This document shows, piece after piece, positions 9,501 to 21,117 of a DNA stretch of 64,000 nucleotides. The stretch comes from Chloroflexota bacterium. Lineage in GTDB: Bacteria > Chloroflexota > Anaerolineae > Anaerolineales > UBA4823. A program made the translations under genes and the position numbers. Position 1 is the stretch's first letter, and each line of letters starts with the position of its first letter. The notes under the pieces were generated by a model. That model was not told the origin of the DNA, ran no database searches, and saw only the letters and a list, made by a program, of their open reading frames with translations. The DNA is taken from positions 16,070-80,069 of the forward strand of contig JAJUJL010000019.1 of the NCBI GenBank assembly GCA_029265355.1, written 5' to 3'.

Positions 9501-10868
9501 TCCAGCATCGACCGCTTAGCGGTGCTGGTGGTCCTGGTTCATGCGCTTGTCGCCATGGAGGATGTAGCTGCGGCGCGGGCTCTGGTCGACCAGGCGCAAG
9601 ATCTGACCCCGGAAGGGCGCGCCATGCTCGGCGCCGAACTGGCGCAGGCGCTGCACGCCGCGCAGCGTGAGCCAGAAGCGCACCTGGAGATGCAATGGGC
9701 ATTGCGGCTGTTGGAAAGGCTGCCTGCTGAGCAAGAGGCGGTGCTCGCCTTGTGCGCAGCAGCGCGCCAATTGGCAGGCTTGGAACGCCAGGAGCCAGCC
9801 TTTGCACTGCTGGCGCTGGGGACGCAAATCTGCGAAAAATTGCAGCAGGTCATACCATACGTGCGCAGCGCAGCAAGCCTTAGCCAGGCGTACATGCAGA
9901 TCGGTTCGCCGCAGCCGGCGCGTGAGTTGATCGGGCAAGCCAGCCTGGTGCAAGTCAGCGACTACAGCACCCAGGCGGCAGCGCTGCGCCACCTGCTGCC
10001 AGCGGCGGCCGCGCTGAAGGATCTCAGCTACACGCTGCGGCTGGCGGGCGCCACGCTGCAGGTTGTGCAGCGGTTGGACGAGCCACTGGAACGGGCAGAA
10101 ACACTGGCGGTTGTCGTCCGCTGTTTGGCAGAAAACGGCCTGTTCGAAGACGCCCTGGGGTTGGCAAGCAAAGTGGACAACCCGCTCTACTTTTTGCAGG
10201 CGCTGGGCGAGCTGCTGGAGCAACTCAACTCGCAGAGCAACCGCACCCTGGCGGATCAGACGGCAAAGGCAGCCTGGCAGCAGATGCAGCAAGGAACCGA
10301 GATGTGGCAGTACCACGGCAAGCAGTTGCACCTCATCGAGGATGACATCGTACAGCAGCTCAAAGGCTACGCGGAAAATTGGCGCAAGGAGGCGCTGGTT
10401 TACAACCACCTGGCGCGAGGTTTCCAGCAAACCGGTTTCCCCGACCAGGCCTTGCAAGCTTTCGACAAGGCAGGCCAGATGGCCGATAAGATCCATCGCA
10501 AGGCAGAGGGCGCCGCCGTGCTGGCAGAACTGGCAGAGACGGCGACGATGCTGGGGCAACGGGCCGCGGCAGGAGAGCTGGCAGAGCGGGCTGCTGAACT
10601 GGCGCGCAAAGCGGAAGACTGGGAAACCTATGCCCTGGGTTTAAGCAGCGCGGCGCAGGCATATCTGTGCGCTGGCGAGGCGGGTAAGGCGCAGGAGCTG
10701 ACGCTGGAGGCGTGGCAGGCGCTGGCGCGCTTCAGCCTGGCAAGCCGGGCGAGCGTTTATGAAGTGCTGGGGAGGAGCGCGGAGGTGCTGGCGGCGATCG
10801 ATAAGGGAGATACGATGGAAGGGGTGGGAAAGTCGATGGCAGAGGTGGAGGAGTGGTGGTTGGAATGA
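6525..10868 (+). CDS. STAND-type P-loop NTPase with TPR-like C-terminal repeats
   Basis: A protein of about 1447 residues. Walker A GEPGAGKS is at about residues 53-60 and Walker B with VVQIDALDEL at about 204-213. This spacing, followed by a winged-helix-like segment (about 390-460), is the layout of NACHT/STAND signal-transduction NTPases. Residues from about 520 to the end are Ala/Leu/Glu-rich helical repeats of about 34-40 residues, TPR-like (for example ALARAGALEEAGKLVLQA). The TTG at 6525 is my preferred start. An ATG at 6405 is in frame, but its first 40 residues are Ser/Pro-rich and look like a shadow translation of the upstream gene. STAND proteins oligomerise on sensing a partner and serve in regulation or antiphage defence. 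No effector domain is visible at the N-terminus. Confidence 0.8.
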   Translation: MTAHSVEQPRDLFFGELIQAYLDDPYFQPRLWLSSQIESLLAEPDCRFLLLLGEPGAGKSAFQAWLGSQQPDWLRYFIRRDSQHPLRSGDARSFLFAVGHQLAVRRPQLFDPGRVKIVVEQRIDEQRVGGQAVGIDIAELIASPFYQTSLQVTQQVDIQSGELVGLSIGRLIPEPRFMELNNLQFLALLNPAELLYQLDPQQRLVVQIDALDELRYSASEGSLLHWLADLPELPENLRFVLTSRPDEALLDDFRRRQSKWLREISIDPQSEAVQEDLRAYTRGFAAAPAIQAHLQAEQVDAALFIQTVVGRADGNFLYVNLLRRSIEQAINQDDQGALHGLLHAEEIPESLEGLYAHFLTRLRAQVGEARVEVEGETPLSSISQPAWEALYQPVLGVLATAFEPLEPVQIRQLARLQVEERFLQSALQQLAQLLELRAGRVSLYHATLAEFLTSPTTQQRYPALYLEPAEWHRTIASAYRKSAPSWEAAAWEQVDDYGLLHLPRHLHALAAEARYRGEYFSVFCRPFVMEKRRRFGSYAPVHQDLSLGLQTALQGGLAELPILARLILLRAILSAITSSLPEQIIVALMRIGESEQALGAAALIQAPERRAEAYEDMARLLIDRGQVAEAGRLLTLAAAGWQHVFDRMEDSMVSHDDIAAYLAKPAALAAQAGKLIEYLRAYQQAGGSLDPYLLALLADQLAQVSSREGAIEAVHLALSSLPHWKLKPDTHLAMLAFAARALARAGALEEAGKLVLQAQHDNRQEAVVGAELWLAPAMALLGDFDQARQVTLANLQYQESHEALLTLADALARHGHIEQALTLTDHCEDDEKIDELLEQIARALAENGKDELAAEIADRMIYGDRYAKAMRGLSSIQARLGRLSAALRSIRLLDRAQRKEPLPLTLSEQIQKVPRGIRANVPEQQATQLRLIASLLQQHQEQAAQVLASAEVESFTASRDERLRTAATRLSAQAAAARGDLDRALSIYEAMPSSIDRLAVLVVLVHALVAMEDVAAARALVDQAQDLTPEGRAMLGAELAQALHAAQREPEAHLEMQWALRLLERLPAEQEAVLALCAAARQLAGLERQEPAFALLALGTQICEKLQQVIPYVRSAASLSQAYMQIGSPQPARELIGQASLVQVSDYSTQAAALRHLLPAAAALKDLSYTLRLAGATLQVVQRLDEPLERAETLAVVVRCLAENGLFEDALGLASKVDNPLYFLQALGELLEQLNSQSNRTLADQTAKAAWQQMQQGTEMWQYHGKQLHLIEDDIVQQLKGYAENWRKEALVYNHLARGFQQTGFPDQALQAFDKAGQMADKIHRKAEGAAVLAELAETATMLGQRAAAGELAERAAELARKAEDWETYALGLSSAAQAYLCAGEAGKAQELTLEAWQALARFSLASRASVYEVLGRSAEVLAAIDKGDTMEGVGKSMAEVEEWWLE

Positions 10869-10942
10869 GATCATGCTAAAATTGGAGGCAATTTCAATTG
10901 TAGTCTGAAATGGGGCACAAATACTAACGGGAGGGAACTGAT

Positions 10943-11302
10943 ATGAGCCGCGCGGCAGTGAGCGTATTTGTCTGGGGCATCTACATGCTGGTGATGGGAG
11001 CCACATTCCTGCTGATCCCGAACGCCGTCCTGCCGCTCTTTGGCTTTCCGCCTACCGATGAGGTCTGGATCCGGGGAATGGCTATGCTGGCAGCGGGACT
11101 GGGTTATTTCTACGTGCGTGCGGCACCGCAGGAAATGCTTCAGTTCTTCCGCTGGAAAGTTCACGGTCACATCTTCGGGGTCATCTGCATGGTGATGTTC
11201 GTCCTCCTGAAGCTGGGTCCACCGATGCTCCTGCTCTTTGCGAGCGCCGACCTGCTGGCGGCGGTCTGGACTGGGCTTGCGCTGCGCAATCCCGGGTCTT
11301 GA
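10943..11302 (+). CDS. Small four-TM membrane protein, function unknown
   Basis: A 119-residue protein made almost wholly of four hydrophobic helices (about residues 5-27, 44-58, 73-90, 94-112) with short polar loops, including GFPPTDEVWIRGMAM. I do not recognise a named family; many bacteria have single-gene proteins of this DoxX-like size. GGGAGG lies upstream of the ATG. It lies 74 bases after the STAND gene on the same strand and converges with the YgjP-like gene. There is no clear terminator between them. Confidence 0.7.
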   Translation: MSRAAVSVFVWGIYMLVMGATFLLIPNAVLPLFGFPPTDEVWIRGMAMLAAGLGYFYVRAAPQEMLQFFRWKVHGHIFGVICMVMFVLLKLGPPMLLLFASADLLAAVWTGLALRNPGS

Positions 11303-11343
11303 GCTCCTGAACGCACCTGTTTTGCTCGCAGAAATTATCCGTT

Positions 11344-12060
11344 TTATTCCTCCCACGCCTCATGCCCCAGCGGTGTGCGGTTAAGTTCCTTCCGCACCTG
11401 CTTCCAGTCCGGCAGAAATCGGTCCATCAGCGCCTTGAAGCGGGCGTTGTGCGATGGCTCGATGAGGTGCGCCATCTCATGCACCACCAGGTATTCCAGG
11501 CAGCGCGGCGGCTTCTTTGCCAGCTCGGTGTTGAAGCGCAGGCTGCGGCGGCGCGGATTGCAGGAGCCCCAGCGGGTCTTCATGCGCCGCACATAGAAGC
11601 TTGAAACCTTCACCCCCATCACCGCTTCCCATCTGGCAATCAATGACGGGATGGCTGCTTCGAGCTGCCGGCGGTACCAGGCATCGAGGGCAGCCTGGCG
11701 CTTCTCTTTACCGCTTCCTGGGCGCACATGCAGCAGCAGCTCGCCGGGGCGCAGCTCGACCGAGGGAGGCCCACCGGTTTCGATCACCTTGAGCAGGTAG
11801 CGGCCACCCCACACGAAGTGGCTTTCACCGTCGCTGTATTCACCAGGGTTCTGGCGCGCCTGCAAGCGGATCTTTTCCTGCTGTTTCTCGATCCAGCCCA
11901 GCCTGGAGATGGCGAAGAGGCGGATGGTTTCGATGTCCATGCGCCGCGGGGCAGAGATGCGCACTATGCCGGCGGGGGGCAGGACGCGCAGGTAGAGGTG
12001 CTTGATGTTCTTGCGAACCAGGTCAATGGTCAGGTCGCCGAGTTGAAGGTGGCTGGTCAT
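11344..12060 (-). CDS. YgjP-like (DUF45) M48-related metallopeptidase
   Basis: A 238-residue protein with the YgjP/DUF45 plan: an N-terminal beta-rich part (IKHLYLRVLPPAGIVRISAP) and a central KTRWGSCNPRRRSLRFN motif. The zinc site HEMAH follows at about residue 184, with a downstream His in SHNARF. These are the conserved features of the family, whose members are predicted zinc hydrolases and are often found near restriction-modification genes. No such neighbour is visible here. I chose the ATG at 12060 because the GTG at 12093 lies inside a terminator-like hairpin. The expected product is cytoplasmic, as I see no signal peptide. Confidence 0.85.
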   Translation of the reverse strand: MTSHLQLGDLTIDLVRKNIKHLYLRVLPPAGIVRISAPRRMDIETIRLFAISRLGWIEKQQEKIRLQARQNPGEYSDGESHFVWGGRYLLKVIETGGPPSVELRPGELLLHVRPGSGKEKRQAALDAWYRRQLEAAIPSLIARWEAVMGVKVSSFYVRRMKTRWGSCNPRRRSLRFNTELAKKPPRCLEYLVVHEMAHLIEPSHNARFKALMDRFLPDWKQVRKELNRTPLGHEAWEE

Positions 12061-12092
12061 TCGTGTTTCTGGGGCGCTCCAATTGACAAACA

Positions 12093-12114
12093 CCTCCCCG
12101 GAGATTTGGGGAGG
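12093..12114 (-). terminator. Hairpin after the pullulanase gene
   Basis: CCTCCCC and GGGGAGG form a 7-bp GC-rich stem around an 8-base loop, 39 bases past the pullulanase stop on the minus strand, followed by TGTTTGTC. The U-run is weak, so termination is plausible only. Confidence 0.45.
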
Positions 12115-12152
12115 CGTTCGTAACGTTTCTCAGATCTATTTCTTCTCGTTCT

Positions 12153-15776
<3,624 letters not shown>

Positions 15777-15800
15777 TTTGGCTCCGGGGAAAAAATTTAA

Positions 15801-15925
15801 CCGCAAAAACATCCAGGACACGAAGTTTGCTCGAAGATCACAAAGACGAAAAAGATAACCGAATAAAACCTTTGTGATCTTTGCGCCTCTTTCGCGTTCT
15901 TTGTGTCAATCTTTTTCCTTTGCGG
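15801..15925. repeat. Long imperfect palindromic intergenic repeat
   Basis: Within the 367-base gap upstream of the pullulanase gene, AAGATCACAAAG (15834-15845) and CTTTGTGATCTT (15870-15881) are a perfect 12-bp inverted repeat. The symmetry extends outward imperfectly to CCGCAAA (15801-15807) and TTTGCGG (15919-15925). It resembles the dispersed CGCAAAG-type intergenic palindromes seen in environmental bacteria. The remaining gap (15926-16143) shows no gene. Confidence 0.6.
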
Positions 15926-16143
15926 CTTTGCATAAAAAGGCATATTGGTGACGGCCTGGTTTGAGATAGCGGTAGAAAGTTTGCAATCGAGTTGATTTTA
16001 CCGCAGAATGCACCTGCCTCAGCGCCCCCATTTTCCTCTGCAGTAACCTGTATTGCTGGAATTCTTACCGGCGAAGATGGGGAGAGGCTCATAGTAACAG
16101 CGTACCGCTTGCGAATCAAGCGCAGACTCTCTATAATGACGCA

Positions 16144-16959
16144 ATGAGCAGGGAATGGAGAGCAGGGTTTGTCCTGGTATGGGCGGCATTAACGCTGGCA
16201 GCGCTGGCGTGCAACCTGCCGGCGCGCCAGCAAGTGCAGTCGCCACTGGCAACCCTTCCATTCGACGAGGCAACCCATACGCCTTCGCCCAGCCCGCTGC
16301 TGCCCACGCCGCCTCTGGCGAGGACGGCAACGCCCACCCCCACGCATACGATCACCCCCACGCCGACTGAGAGCGGCACGCCCACCATCACGCCTACTTA
16401 TGCGATCCTGAGAGGCAAGGTGCTGGAGCGCGCCAACTGCCGCTACGGCCCCGGGGCGATGTACCTGTACAAATACGGGCTGGTGCCGGGCAGCAACCTG
16501 GAAGTGTTCGGGCGCAACGACCTGGGCACCTGGATCCTGATTCGCGCCATCGGCGGCACCAACCCATGCTGGGTGAAGGCCTCACTGATGGAATTGAAGG
16601 GCGACGTGATGAGCATCCAACCCACCTACATCCCCCTGCCGCAGTCACCGTACTACGGGCCGCCGACGGGGGTGTGGGCCGGTCGCCGGGGGGACGAGGT
16701 GACCATCACTTGGGATCCGGTTGGCTTCCGCGCTGGCGACGACACCGCCTCACCGCCCTACCTGGTAGAGGCGTGGGTGTGCGTCCAGGGAGAACTGGTA
16801 TTCACGCCGGTCGGATCTTATGCGACGATGATCACCATCCGGGACGAGGGCGGTTGCAGCGAGCCCTCGCACGGGCGGCTGTTCACGGTGGAGAAGCACG
16901 GTTATTCGCGTTGGATCGAGATTCCGTGGCCTACCCCCTCCCAGCCTCCCCCATTTTGA
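16144..16959 (+). CDS. SH3-like domain lipoprotein
   Basis: A 271-residue secreted protein. The N-terminus has a hydrophobic stretch ending in LAALAC, a lipobox. It is followed by a Thr/Pro/Ser-rich linker (about residues 37-85) and a bacterial SH3-like domain starting near residue 88 (GKVLERANCRYGPGAMYLYKYGLVPGS... then WILIRAIGGTNPCWVKASLM). The pairing of NCRYGPG and PCWVK is typical of such cell-wall-binding folds. The last 100 residues are beta-rich, fibronectin-like in feel, and unassigned. Its stop codon lies within a strong hairpin. The gene stands alone between the pullulanase and peptidase genes, which read the other way. Confidence 0.75.
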   Translation: MSREWRAGFVLVWAALTLAALACNLPARQQVQSPLATLPFDEATHTPSPSPLLPTPPLARTATPTPTHTITPTPTESGTPTITPTYAILRGKVLERANCRYGPGAMYLYKYGLVPGSNLEVFGRNDLGTWILIRAIGGTNPCWVKASLMELKGDVMSIQPTYIPLPQSPYYGPPTGVWAGRRGDEVTITWDPVGFRAGDDTASPPYLVEAWVCVQGELVFTPVGSYATMITIRDEGGCSEPSHGRLFTVEKHGYSRWIEIPWPTPSQPPPF

Positions 16960-16976
16960 ATACAAAATGGGGGAGG
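16945..16976. terminator. Bidirectional terminator hairpin
   Basis: CCTCCCCCATTTTG and CAAAATGGGGGAGG are perfect 14-base complements around the loop AATA, and the stem includes the TGA of the preceding gene. It lies between convergent genes. The sequence also resembles dispersed CCTCCC-type repeats. Confidence 0.7.
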
Positions 16977-16989
16977 GAAAACACATTTC

Positions 16990-17025
16990 CCCTCCCCAAA
17001 ATCGTCTTTTGATTTTAGGGGAGGG
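16990..17025. terminator. Second hairpin between convergent genes
   Basis: CCCTCCCCAAAATC and GATTTTAGGGGAGGG pair with one bulged base around a 7-base loop. It lies 13 bases past the stop of the S10 peptidase gene on the minus strand and may terminate it. Confidence 0.5.
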
Positions 17026-17037
17026 TCAGGGAGGGGA

Positions 17038-18510
17038 TTATACTGCCGCTTGCAAAAATGCCACCAGGTCCTGGTGGAGCTGGCGCAGGGATGGGATGTG
17101 AATGTACATCATGTGCCCGGCGGGGTAGTCGGCCATGGTGACATTATCCATGTAGCTGCCATCCAGGCCCAGGTGGTTCATGGTGTAGCGCGTCGCCAGA
17201 TAGGGGGTCGCCAGGTCAAAGTAACCGTTGGCGACAAAGATTTTCAGATAGGGATTGTAAGCCATCGCCCGGCGCAGGTCTTCAGCCACGTTCACGTAGC
17301 GATTTTGGTAGGCATCGTAGCCCCACTTGGTATACAGCGGCGCCAGGATGGCGTAAGCCAGGTCGCTTTCGAACTTCAGCTCGGCGCGCATGTAATGGTT
17401 CAGGGCAGCGGTGTAGGCGCCCTGGACGGCGGACATGCTGGGATCGAATTCGTAGAATTCGCCAGCCTGGTCGCGATCTTTTCCGGTGAAGCGGCTGTCG
17501 ATGCGCCCAACAGTCTTGCCCTGCTCGCGCAACAACTCCTTGCAGAAGCGGTGGATGTTGATGCGCAGCCCGGTGCGGTTGATATAGGCTTCTGAGAGGC
17601 CTGTGTAACGCGCCAGGCGGGCAGCCACGCGGGCGCGCTGCTCTTCTGGCAAGGCCGCGCCCTGCATCAGCGCCAGGGTGTACTCATTCATGGCAAACGC
17701 TTCCACTTCGCTCAGCGTCTTGTGCAGGTCGGCTTGCAGCTCAGCATCCAGCCGCTGGTGATACCAGGCAGTAGCAGTATAAGTGGGCAAGAAGAGAATG
17801 TAGGGAATGTCGTTGCCAGCGTTGAAATGGATCGTCTGAAAATCGAGCACCACCGAAACCAGCATAATGCCATTCAGGAACATACCGTACTGCTGGTGCA
17901 GGAAGGCCGAAAGCCCGGCAGCGCGGGTGGTGCCATAGCTTTCGCCGATCAAGAATTTGGGCGAAGCCCAGCGCTGGTTGCGGGTAGTGTACAGGCGAAT
18001 AAATTCGCCCACCGACTCGATATCTTTCTTGATGTTGTGGAACTCGTCGGCCTTTTCACCGGGTACCGCCCGGCTGTAGCCGGTGCTGACCGGGTCGATG
18101 AACACCAGGTCGGTGTGCTCCAGCAAAGTGTACTCGTTTTCCACCAATCGGTATGGCGGAGGAAAGGGACGCCCTTCATCATCGAGCAAAACACGCTTCG
18201 GCCCTAACAGGCCCAGGTGCAGCCAAACCGAAGATGAGCCCGGCCCGCCGTTGAAAGAAAAGGTGACCGGGCGCTGGCCCGGGTCATCCACGCCGTCCAG
18301 GGTATAAGCGATGTAGAAGATGGTGGCTTTTGGCTTCTCGCCTTTCTCCACATCCTCTTCTTTCAAGATAATCGTGCCAGCGGTGACAGTGTAGGCCAGT
18401 TGTTTGCCATCTACCGTGATCGTATGCCTGGTTACCGAGGTCAGCTCCTTGGGTTCGGGTTTTTCATCTTTCTTGGTTTCCTCGGGCTTGGCTTTTTCTT
18501 CTTCGCTCAT
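17038..18510 (-). CDS. Serine carboxypeptidase-like peptidase, family S10
   Basis: A 490-residue protein with the S10 landmarks: FSFNGGPGSSSVWLHLG (oxyanion region, about residue 95), DPVSTGYSRA, the catalytic Ser in GESYGTTRAAGL (about residue 185), a catalytic Asp region in VANGYFDLATPYLA, and the terminal His in PAGHMMYIH. It lacks a signal peptide and begins with a Lys/Glu-rich stretch (about 25 residues), so it is probably cytoplasmic. S10 enzymes cleave C-terminal residues at acidic pH. Bacterial homologues occur in peptide-using organisms. The start at 18510 follows AAAGGA at a long but usable spacing. It reads alone. Confidence 0.88.
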   Translation of the reverse strand: MSEEEKAKPEETKKDEKPEPKELTSVTRHTITVDGKQLAYTVTAGTIILKEEDVEKGEKPKATIFYIAYTLDGVDDPGQRPVTFSFNGGPGSSSVWLHLGLLGPKRVLLDDEGRPFPPPYRLVENEYTLLEHTDLVFIDPVSTGYSRAVPGEKADEFHNIKKDIESVGEFIRLYTTRNQRWASPKFLIGESYGTTRAAGLSAFLHQQYGMFLNGIMLVSVVLDFQTIHFNAGNDIPYILFLPTYTATAWYHQRLDAELQADLHKTLSEVEAFAMNEYTLALMQGAALPEEQRARVAARLARYTGLSEAYINRTGLRINIHRFCKELLREQGKTVGRIDSRFTGKDRDQAGEFYEFDPSMSAVQGAYTAALNHYMRAELKFESDLAYAILAPLYTKWGYDAYQNRYVNVAEDLRRAMAYNPYLKIFVANGYFDLATPYLATRYTMNHLGLDGSYMDNVTMADYPAGHMMYIHIPSLRQLHQDLVAFLQAAV

Positions 18511-18584
18511 TGTTGAGGGATCCTTTCTGCCACCTATTCTACCCCAAGAAGACCACACACCGCCCGCGCTGTTTCTGGCGCAGG

Positions 18585-18617
18585 GAAAAAACTCCCGCAG
18601 GTTTGTTACCTGCGGGA
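18585..18617 (-). terminator. Rho-independent terminator of the heme-copper-like operon
   Basis: TCCCGCAGGT (18593-18602) pairs perfectly with ACCTGCGGGA (18608-18617) around a 5-base loop. On the minus strand it is followed by six T residues. It lies 10 bases past the stop of the last gene in the operon, a strong intrinsic terminator. Confidence 0.85.
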
Positions 18618-18627
18618 AAGGCGTTGG

Positions 18628-19332
18628 TTAACCGGTCGAACCGGGGGTGCGAATGGGCAGTGATTTGCCAGCCCAGTCCGGCAGCCGCAACCCGGCGCTC
18701 CACAGGCCAATCGCCAGGCTCCCCGCCAAGACTAACCCCCACCCTGCCAGTAAGAAAGCGCTGTGCCACACATCGGCGTAATTGACACCCCCCCAGGTGT
18801 GGCTTGGCCCAGCCCAATACTGGACGGTGAGCAGCGCTGCGCCCGCCATGATGGCTGCCAGCCCCCCGCCCGTGCCTGAAGCGCTACCGGTCTTTGAGTA
18901 ATCCGTCATCTGGCGCAGCCCAGGCAGCTGGAAGAGCAAGAAAACCGCCAGTGTGATCAGCGTGGTGTACACCACAGCATCCACCGGCATGGATTTGCCG
19001 CGCAAAGCGCGCGAAACGATCATGTGAACGGCGCCCACCGCCAGGCCCGCCAGCAGCGTGGCCAGCGTATAGCGGTAAGCATTGGCGCGGCCTTTGACCA
19101 GCAACACGACCGCCCGCACACCCATCACACCGATCGCCAGCGTGACCAGCACGAAGATCACGTATAGCCATTTATAGGGCGCGATCGGCGCCATGTTGGG
19201 GCCGAACTTCTCCGCCGCCAGGGCCACGCAAGTGGTGCCAGCGCCGCTCATCAACGTGAATACGGCAGTCAGCCCCATCAGGACGATGCCTGCAATGCGT
19301 AGCAGTTTTGAAAAGACATTCTCATGAGACAT
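18628..19332 (-). CDS. Six-TM membrane protein, function unknown
   Basis: A 234-residue polytopic protein with hydrophobic segments at about residues 10-38, 53-78, 89-110, 121-142, 158-178 and 192-215. I see no named family. It is the last gene of a tight minus-strand operon (12-helix heme-copper-like protein, FGE-fold lipoprotein, CtaB-like prenyltransferase, this gene), 11 bases after ctaB, and ends at a strong terminator. AAAGGAG precedes the ATG at 19332. The context suggests an accessory or structural subunit of a membrane heme protein complex. That is inference from position. Confidence 0.7.
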   Translation of the reverse strand: MSHENVFSKLLRIAGIVLMGLTAVFTLMSGAGTTCVALAAEKFGPNMAPIAPYKWLYVIFVLVTLAIGVMGVRAVVLLVKGRANAYRYTLATLLAGLAVGAVHMIVSRALRGKSMPVDAVVYTTLITLAVFLLFQLPGLRQMTDYSKTGSASGTGGGLAAIMAGAALLTVQYWAGPSHTWGGVNYADVWHSAFLLAGWGLVLAGSLAIGLWSAGLRLPDWAGKSLPIRTPGSTG

Positions 19333-19343
19333 ATGCTCTCCTT

Positions 19344-20198
19344 TCACAGAGCCTCGATCATCAGCAGCAGCATGGTGCTCAGCATATAGAGTGAGGCGAA
19401 TTTGAACAGCCCGAAGTTCAAGCGTTCGCTGGGATGGGCAGCAGCGCGCAGGGCAAACACCAGCAATCCGAATGACAGCACGCCGATCAGGCGCAGGTAG
19501 CCAATCTGCAAGCCAATGCCAAGAGCTGCCGCGCCCAGGGCGATCACCTGCAGCACGCTGGAAATGGCAATCACCACGCGCGTGGTGCGGAAACCGTACA
19601 CTGCCGGGAAGGTTGGTATGCGCGCTGCCTGGTAATCCTGGTGATAGCGCATGCTGAAGGTCAGGATATGAGTGGGTATCCAGAACAGCACCGACAGGCT
19701 GAGAGCGACGCCGATCCAATCCAACTCGCCCAGCCCCAAAGCGCGCCCCGCCAACACCGGCATACCGCCTGAGATGCCGCCCCACACCACCGACCAGGCG
19801 CTGCGCCGCTTCAGCCACACCGTGTAAACGATCACATCGAAGAATAATCCGGCGAACACAATCAGCCCATACAGCCAATCCATTGCCAGCGCCCAGGCCA
19901 CACCCGAGACAGCAAGCGCCAATCCCAGGAGCAGGGCTTCGCCGGGCGTCACCTTGCCCGCTGGCAGTGGCCGCCAGCAGGTGCGCTTCATTTGAGAATC
20001 GATGTCCCGGTCATACCACATGTTGAGCACTGTGCTGCCGCTGATCGCCAGGAACAGGCTGCCCATCAACCCCAGCAGCGTGCTCCAATGAATCACCGGA
20101 CAGCGTGCGCTCATGAACCCTGCCAGCCCCGTCGCCAGCAGCAGGCCAGTTTGCAAGCTTTTGATCAAGGGCCAGTACTTGCCCCAGGCCGCCCTCAC
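19344..20198 (-). CDS. ctaB: UbiA-family protoheme IX farnesyltransferase (heme o synthase) homologue
   Basis: A 284-residue membrane prenyltransferase. The first Asp-rich motif NMWYDRDID...MKRT (about residues 68-80) with RPLPAG just after it, and the pair YTVWLKRR and HILTFSMRYHQDY, are diagnostic of the CtaB/COX10 branch. That branch farnesylates heme b to heme o. Eight or nine TM helices are visible. Start: a GTG at 20198 overlaps the TGA of the upstream gene (GTGA), with GGGAGG 7 bases before it, so translation is coupled. Its presence in an operon with a heme-copper-type membrane protein suggests it supplies a modified heme to that complex. Confidence 0.85.
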   Translation of the reverse strand: MRAAWGKYWPLIKSLQTGLLLATGLAGFMSARCPVIHWSTLLGLMGSLFLAISGSTVLNMWYDRDIDSQMKRTCWRPLPAGKVTPGEALLLGLALAVSGVAWALAMDWLYGLIVFAGLFFDVIVYTVWLKRRSAWSVVWGGISGGMPVLAGRALGLGELDWIGVALSLSVLFWIPTHILTFSMRYHQDYQAARIPTFPAVYGFRTTRVVIAISSVLQVIALGAAALGIGLQIGYLRLIGVLSFGLLVFALRAAAHPSERLNFGLFKFASLYMLSTMLLLMIEAL

Positions 20199-21103
20199 TT
20201 GACCACCTCCCGCGCGCAGCGAAAGCCGACTGCCGGGCTGTAGTATTCTGGCCCGGCGCTGTTGCGCGTCCAAACGCGCAGGTTATAGGCGTAGGTATCT
20301 TTGCTGCCGCCGCGCAGGTAGCGGTAGTGCTGCTTCTCATACACATCGCCCGTCCACTGCCAGACGTTGCCCGCCATATCGTACAAACCGTACGGGCTGG
20401 GTGAGTCGAGCGTGGCATAGCCATCATAGGTTTTGCCATTGTAGAAGCCGACCGGCGAAGTGCTGCCGCCTTTGCCAGCGATCTTTTCGAACAGGTCGTA
20501 GCTGGAGTAGTAATTGGCATTGTTGGGCTGGATCTCATTCCCCCATGGGAAAGCGCGCCCGTCGTTGCCGCGCGCTGCCTTTTCCCACTCGATCTCGCTC
20601 GGTAAGCGCCAACCATAATACTGGCAGTAAGCCTGCGCTCCGAACCAGGTGACCAGCGTCATGGGATGATTGGCGTAAGCCGGCTGCGCCGAGAACGTAG
20701 CTCCAGCGTAGCTCAGGCGCAGACCGGGATCGTCCAGCGGCACATGCAGGTAATCGCCGGCCTTGATCTCGACCTCGTGCTCGTAGGCGTGGAACTCATC
20801 GCCTGGGTAATAACCCAAAATGCGCTGTCCATCGAGCTTGAGCCATCCATCCGCCAGGGCGGAGTCGAGATACGCGGCAAACTGGGCAACCGTCACATCG
20901 GTGACCATGATCTCGTAATCATAGTTCACTGGGGTGACGTGGTTGTGCTGCCCAGATAAGAACTCGCCGCGCGGCACCAGCGCCCAGGCTGAGGCGTCCA
21001 CACCGGTATCGATCTCCAGCGGCGGGGAAACCACGGCCGCAGCGGAGGCGCAGGCCGAGAGCAACATGGCGCCCAACAGCAGCAGAGAAAATCGTCCACT
21101 CAT
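20195..21103 (-). CDS. FGE-sulfatase (SUMF1)-fold lipoprotein without the FGE cysteines
   Basis: A 302-residue protein with a lipobox near residues 15-18 (LLSAC), then a formylglycine-generating-enzyme fold. Visible landmarks are ALVPRGEFLSG, VTDVTVAQFAAYL, HPMTLVTWFGAQAYC, WRLPSEIEWEKAARG, PYGLYDMAGNVWQW, RYLRGGS and a final VGFRC. The segment after RGGS, where catalytic FGE carries its two Cys, reads KDTYAYNLRVW with none, so oxidation of sulfatase cysteines is unlikely. Related non-catalytic domains occur in NirV-type accessory proteins of denitrification (family knowledge). It is 14 bases downstream of the 12-helix gene and overlaps ctaB. It is probably an extracytoplasmic accessory subunit. 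Confidence 0.82.
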   Translation of the reverse strand: MSGRFSLLLLGAMLLSACASAAAVVSPPLEIDTGVDASAWALVPRGEFLSGQHNHVTPVNYDYEIMVTDVTVAQFAAYLDSALADGWLKLDGQRILGYYPGDEFHAYEHEVEIKAGDYLHVPLDDPGLRLSYAGATFSAQPAYANHPMTLVTWFGAQAYCQYYGWRLPSEIEWEKAARGNDGRAFPWGNEIQPNNANYYSSYDLFEKIAGKGGSTSPVGFYNGKTYDGYATLDSPSPYGLYDMAGNVWQWTGDVYEKQHYRYLRGGSKDTYAYNLRVWTRNSAGPEYYSPAVGFRCAREVVK

Positions 21104-21117
21104 TGCTCTCGTCTCCT

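Noticed and set aside
11344..12093. GTG start at 12093 for the YgjP-like gene
   Set aside because: It would lie at the edge of the terminator hairpin of the upstream gene. The ATG at 12060 gives the normal family N-terminus.
20195..21103. Active formylglycine-generating enzyme for sulfatases
   Set aside because: The catalytic Cys pair is absent and no sulfatase gene is present in the window.
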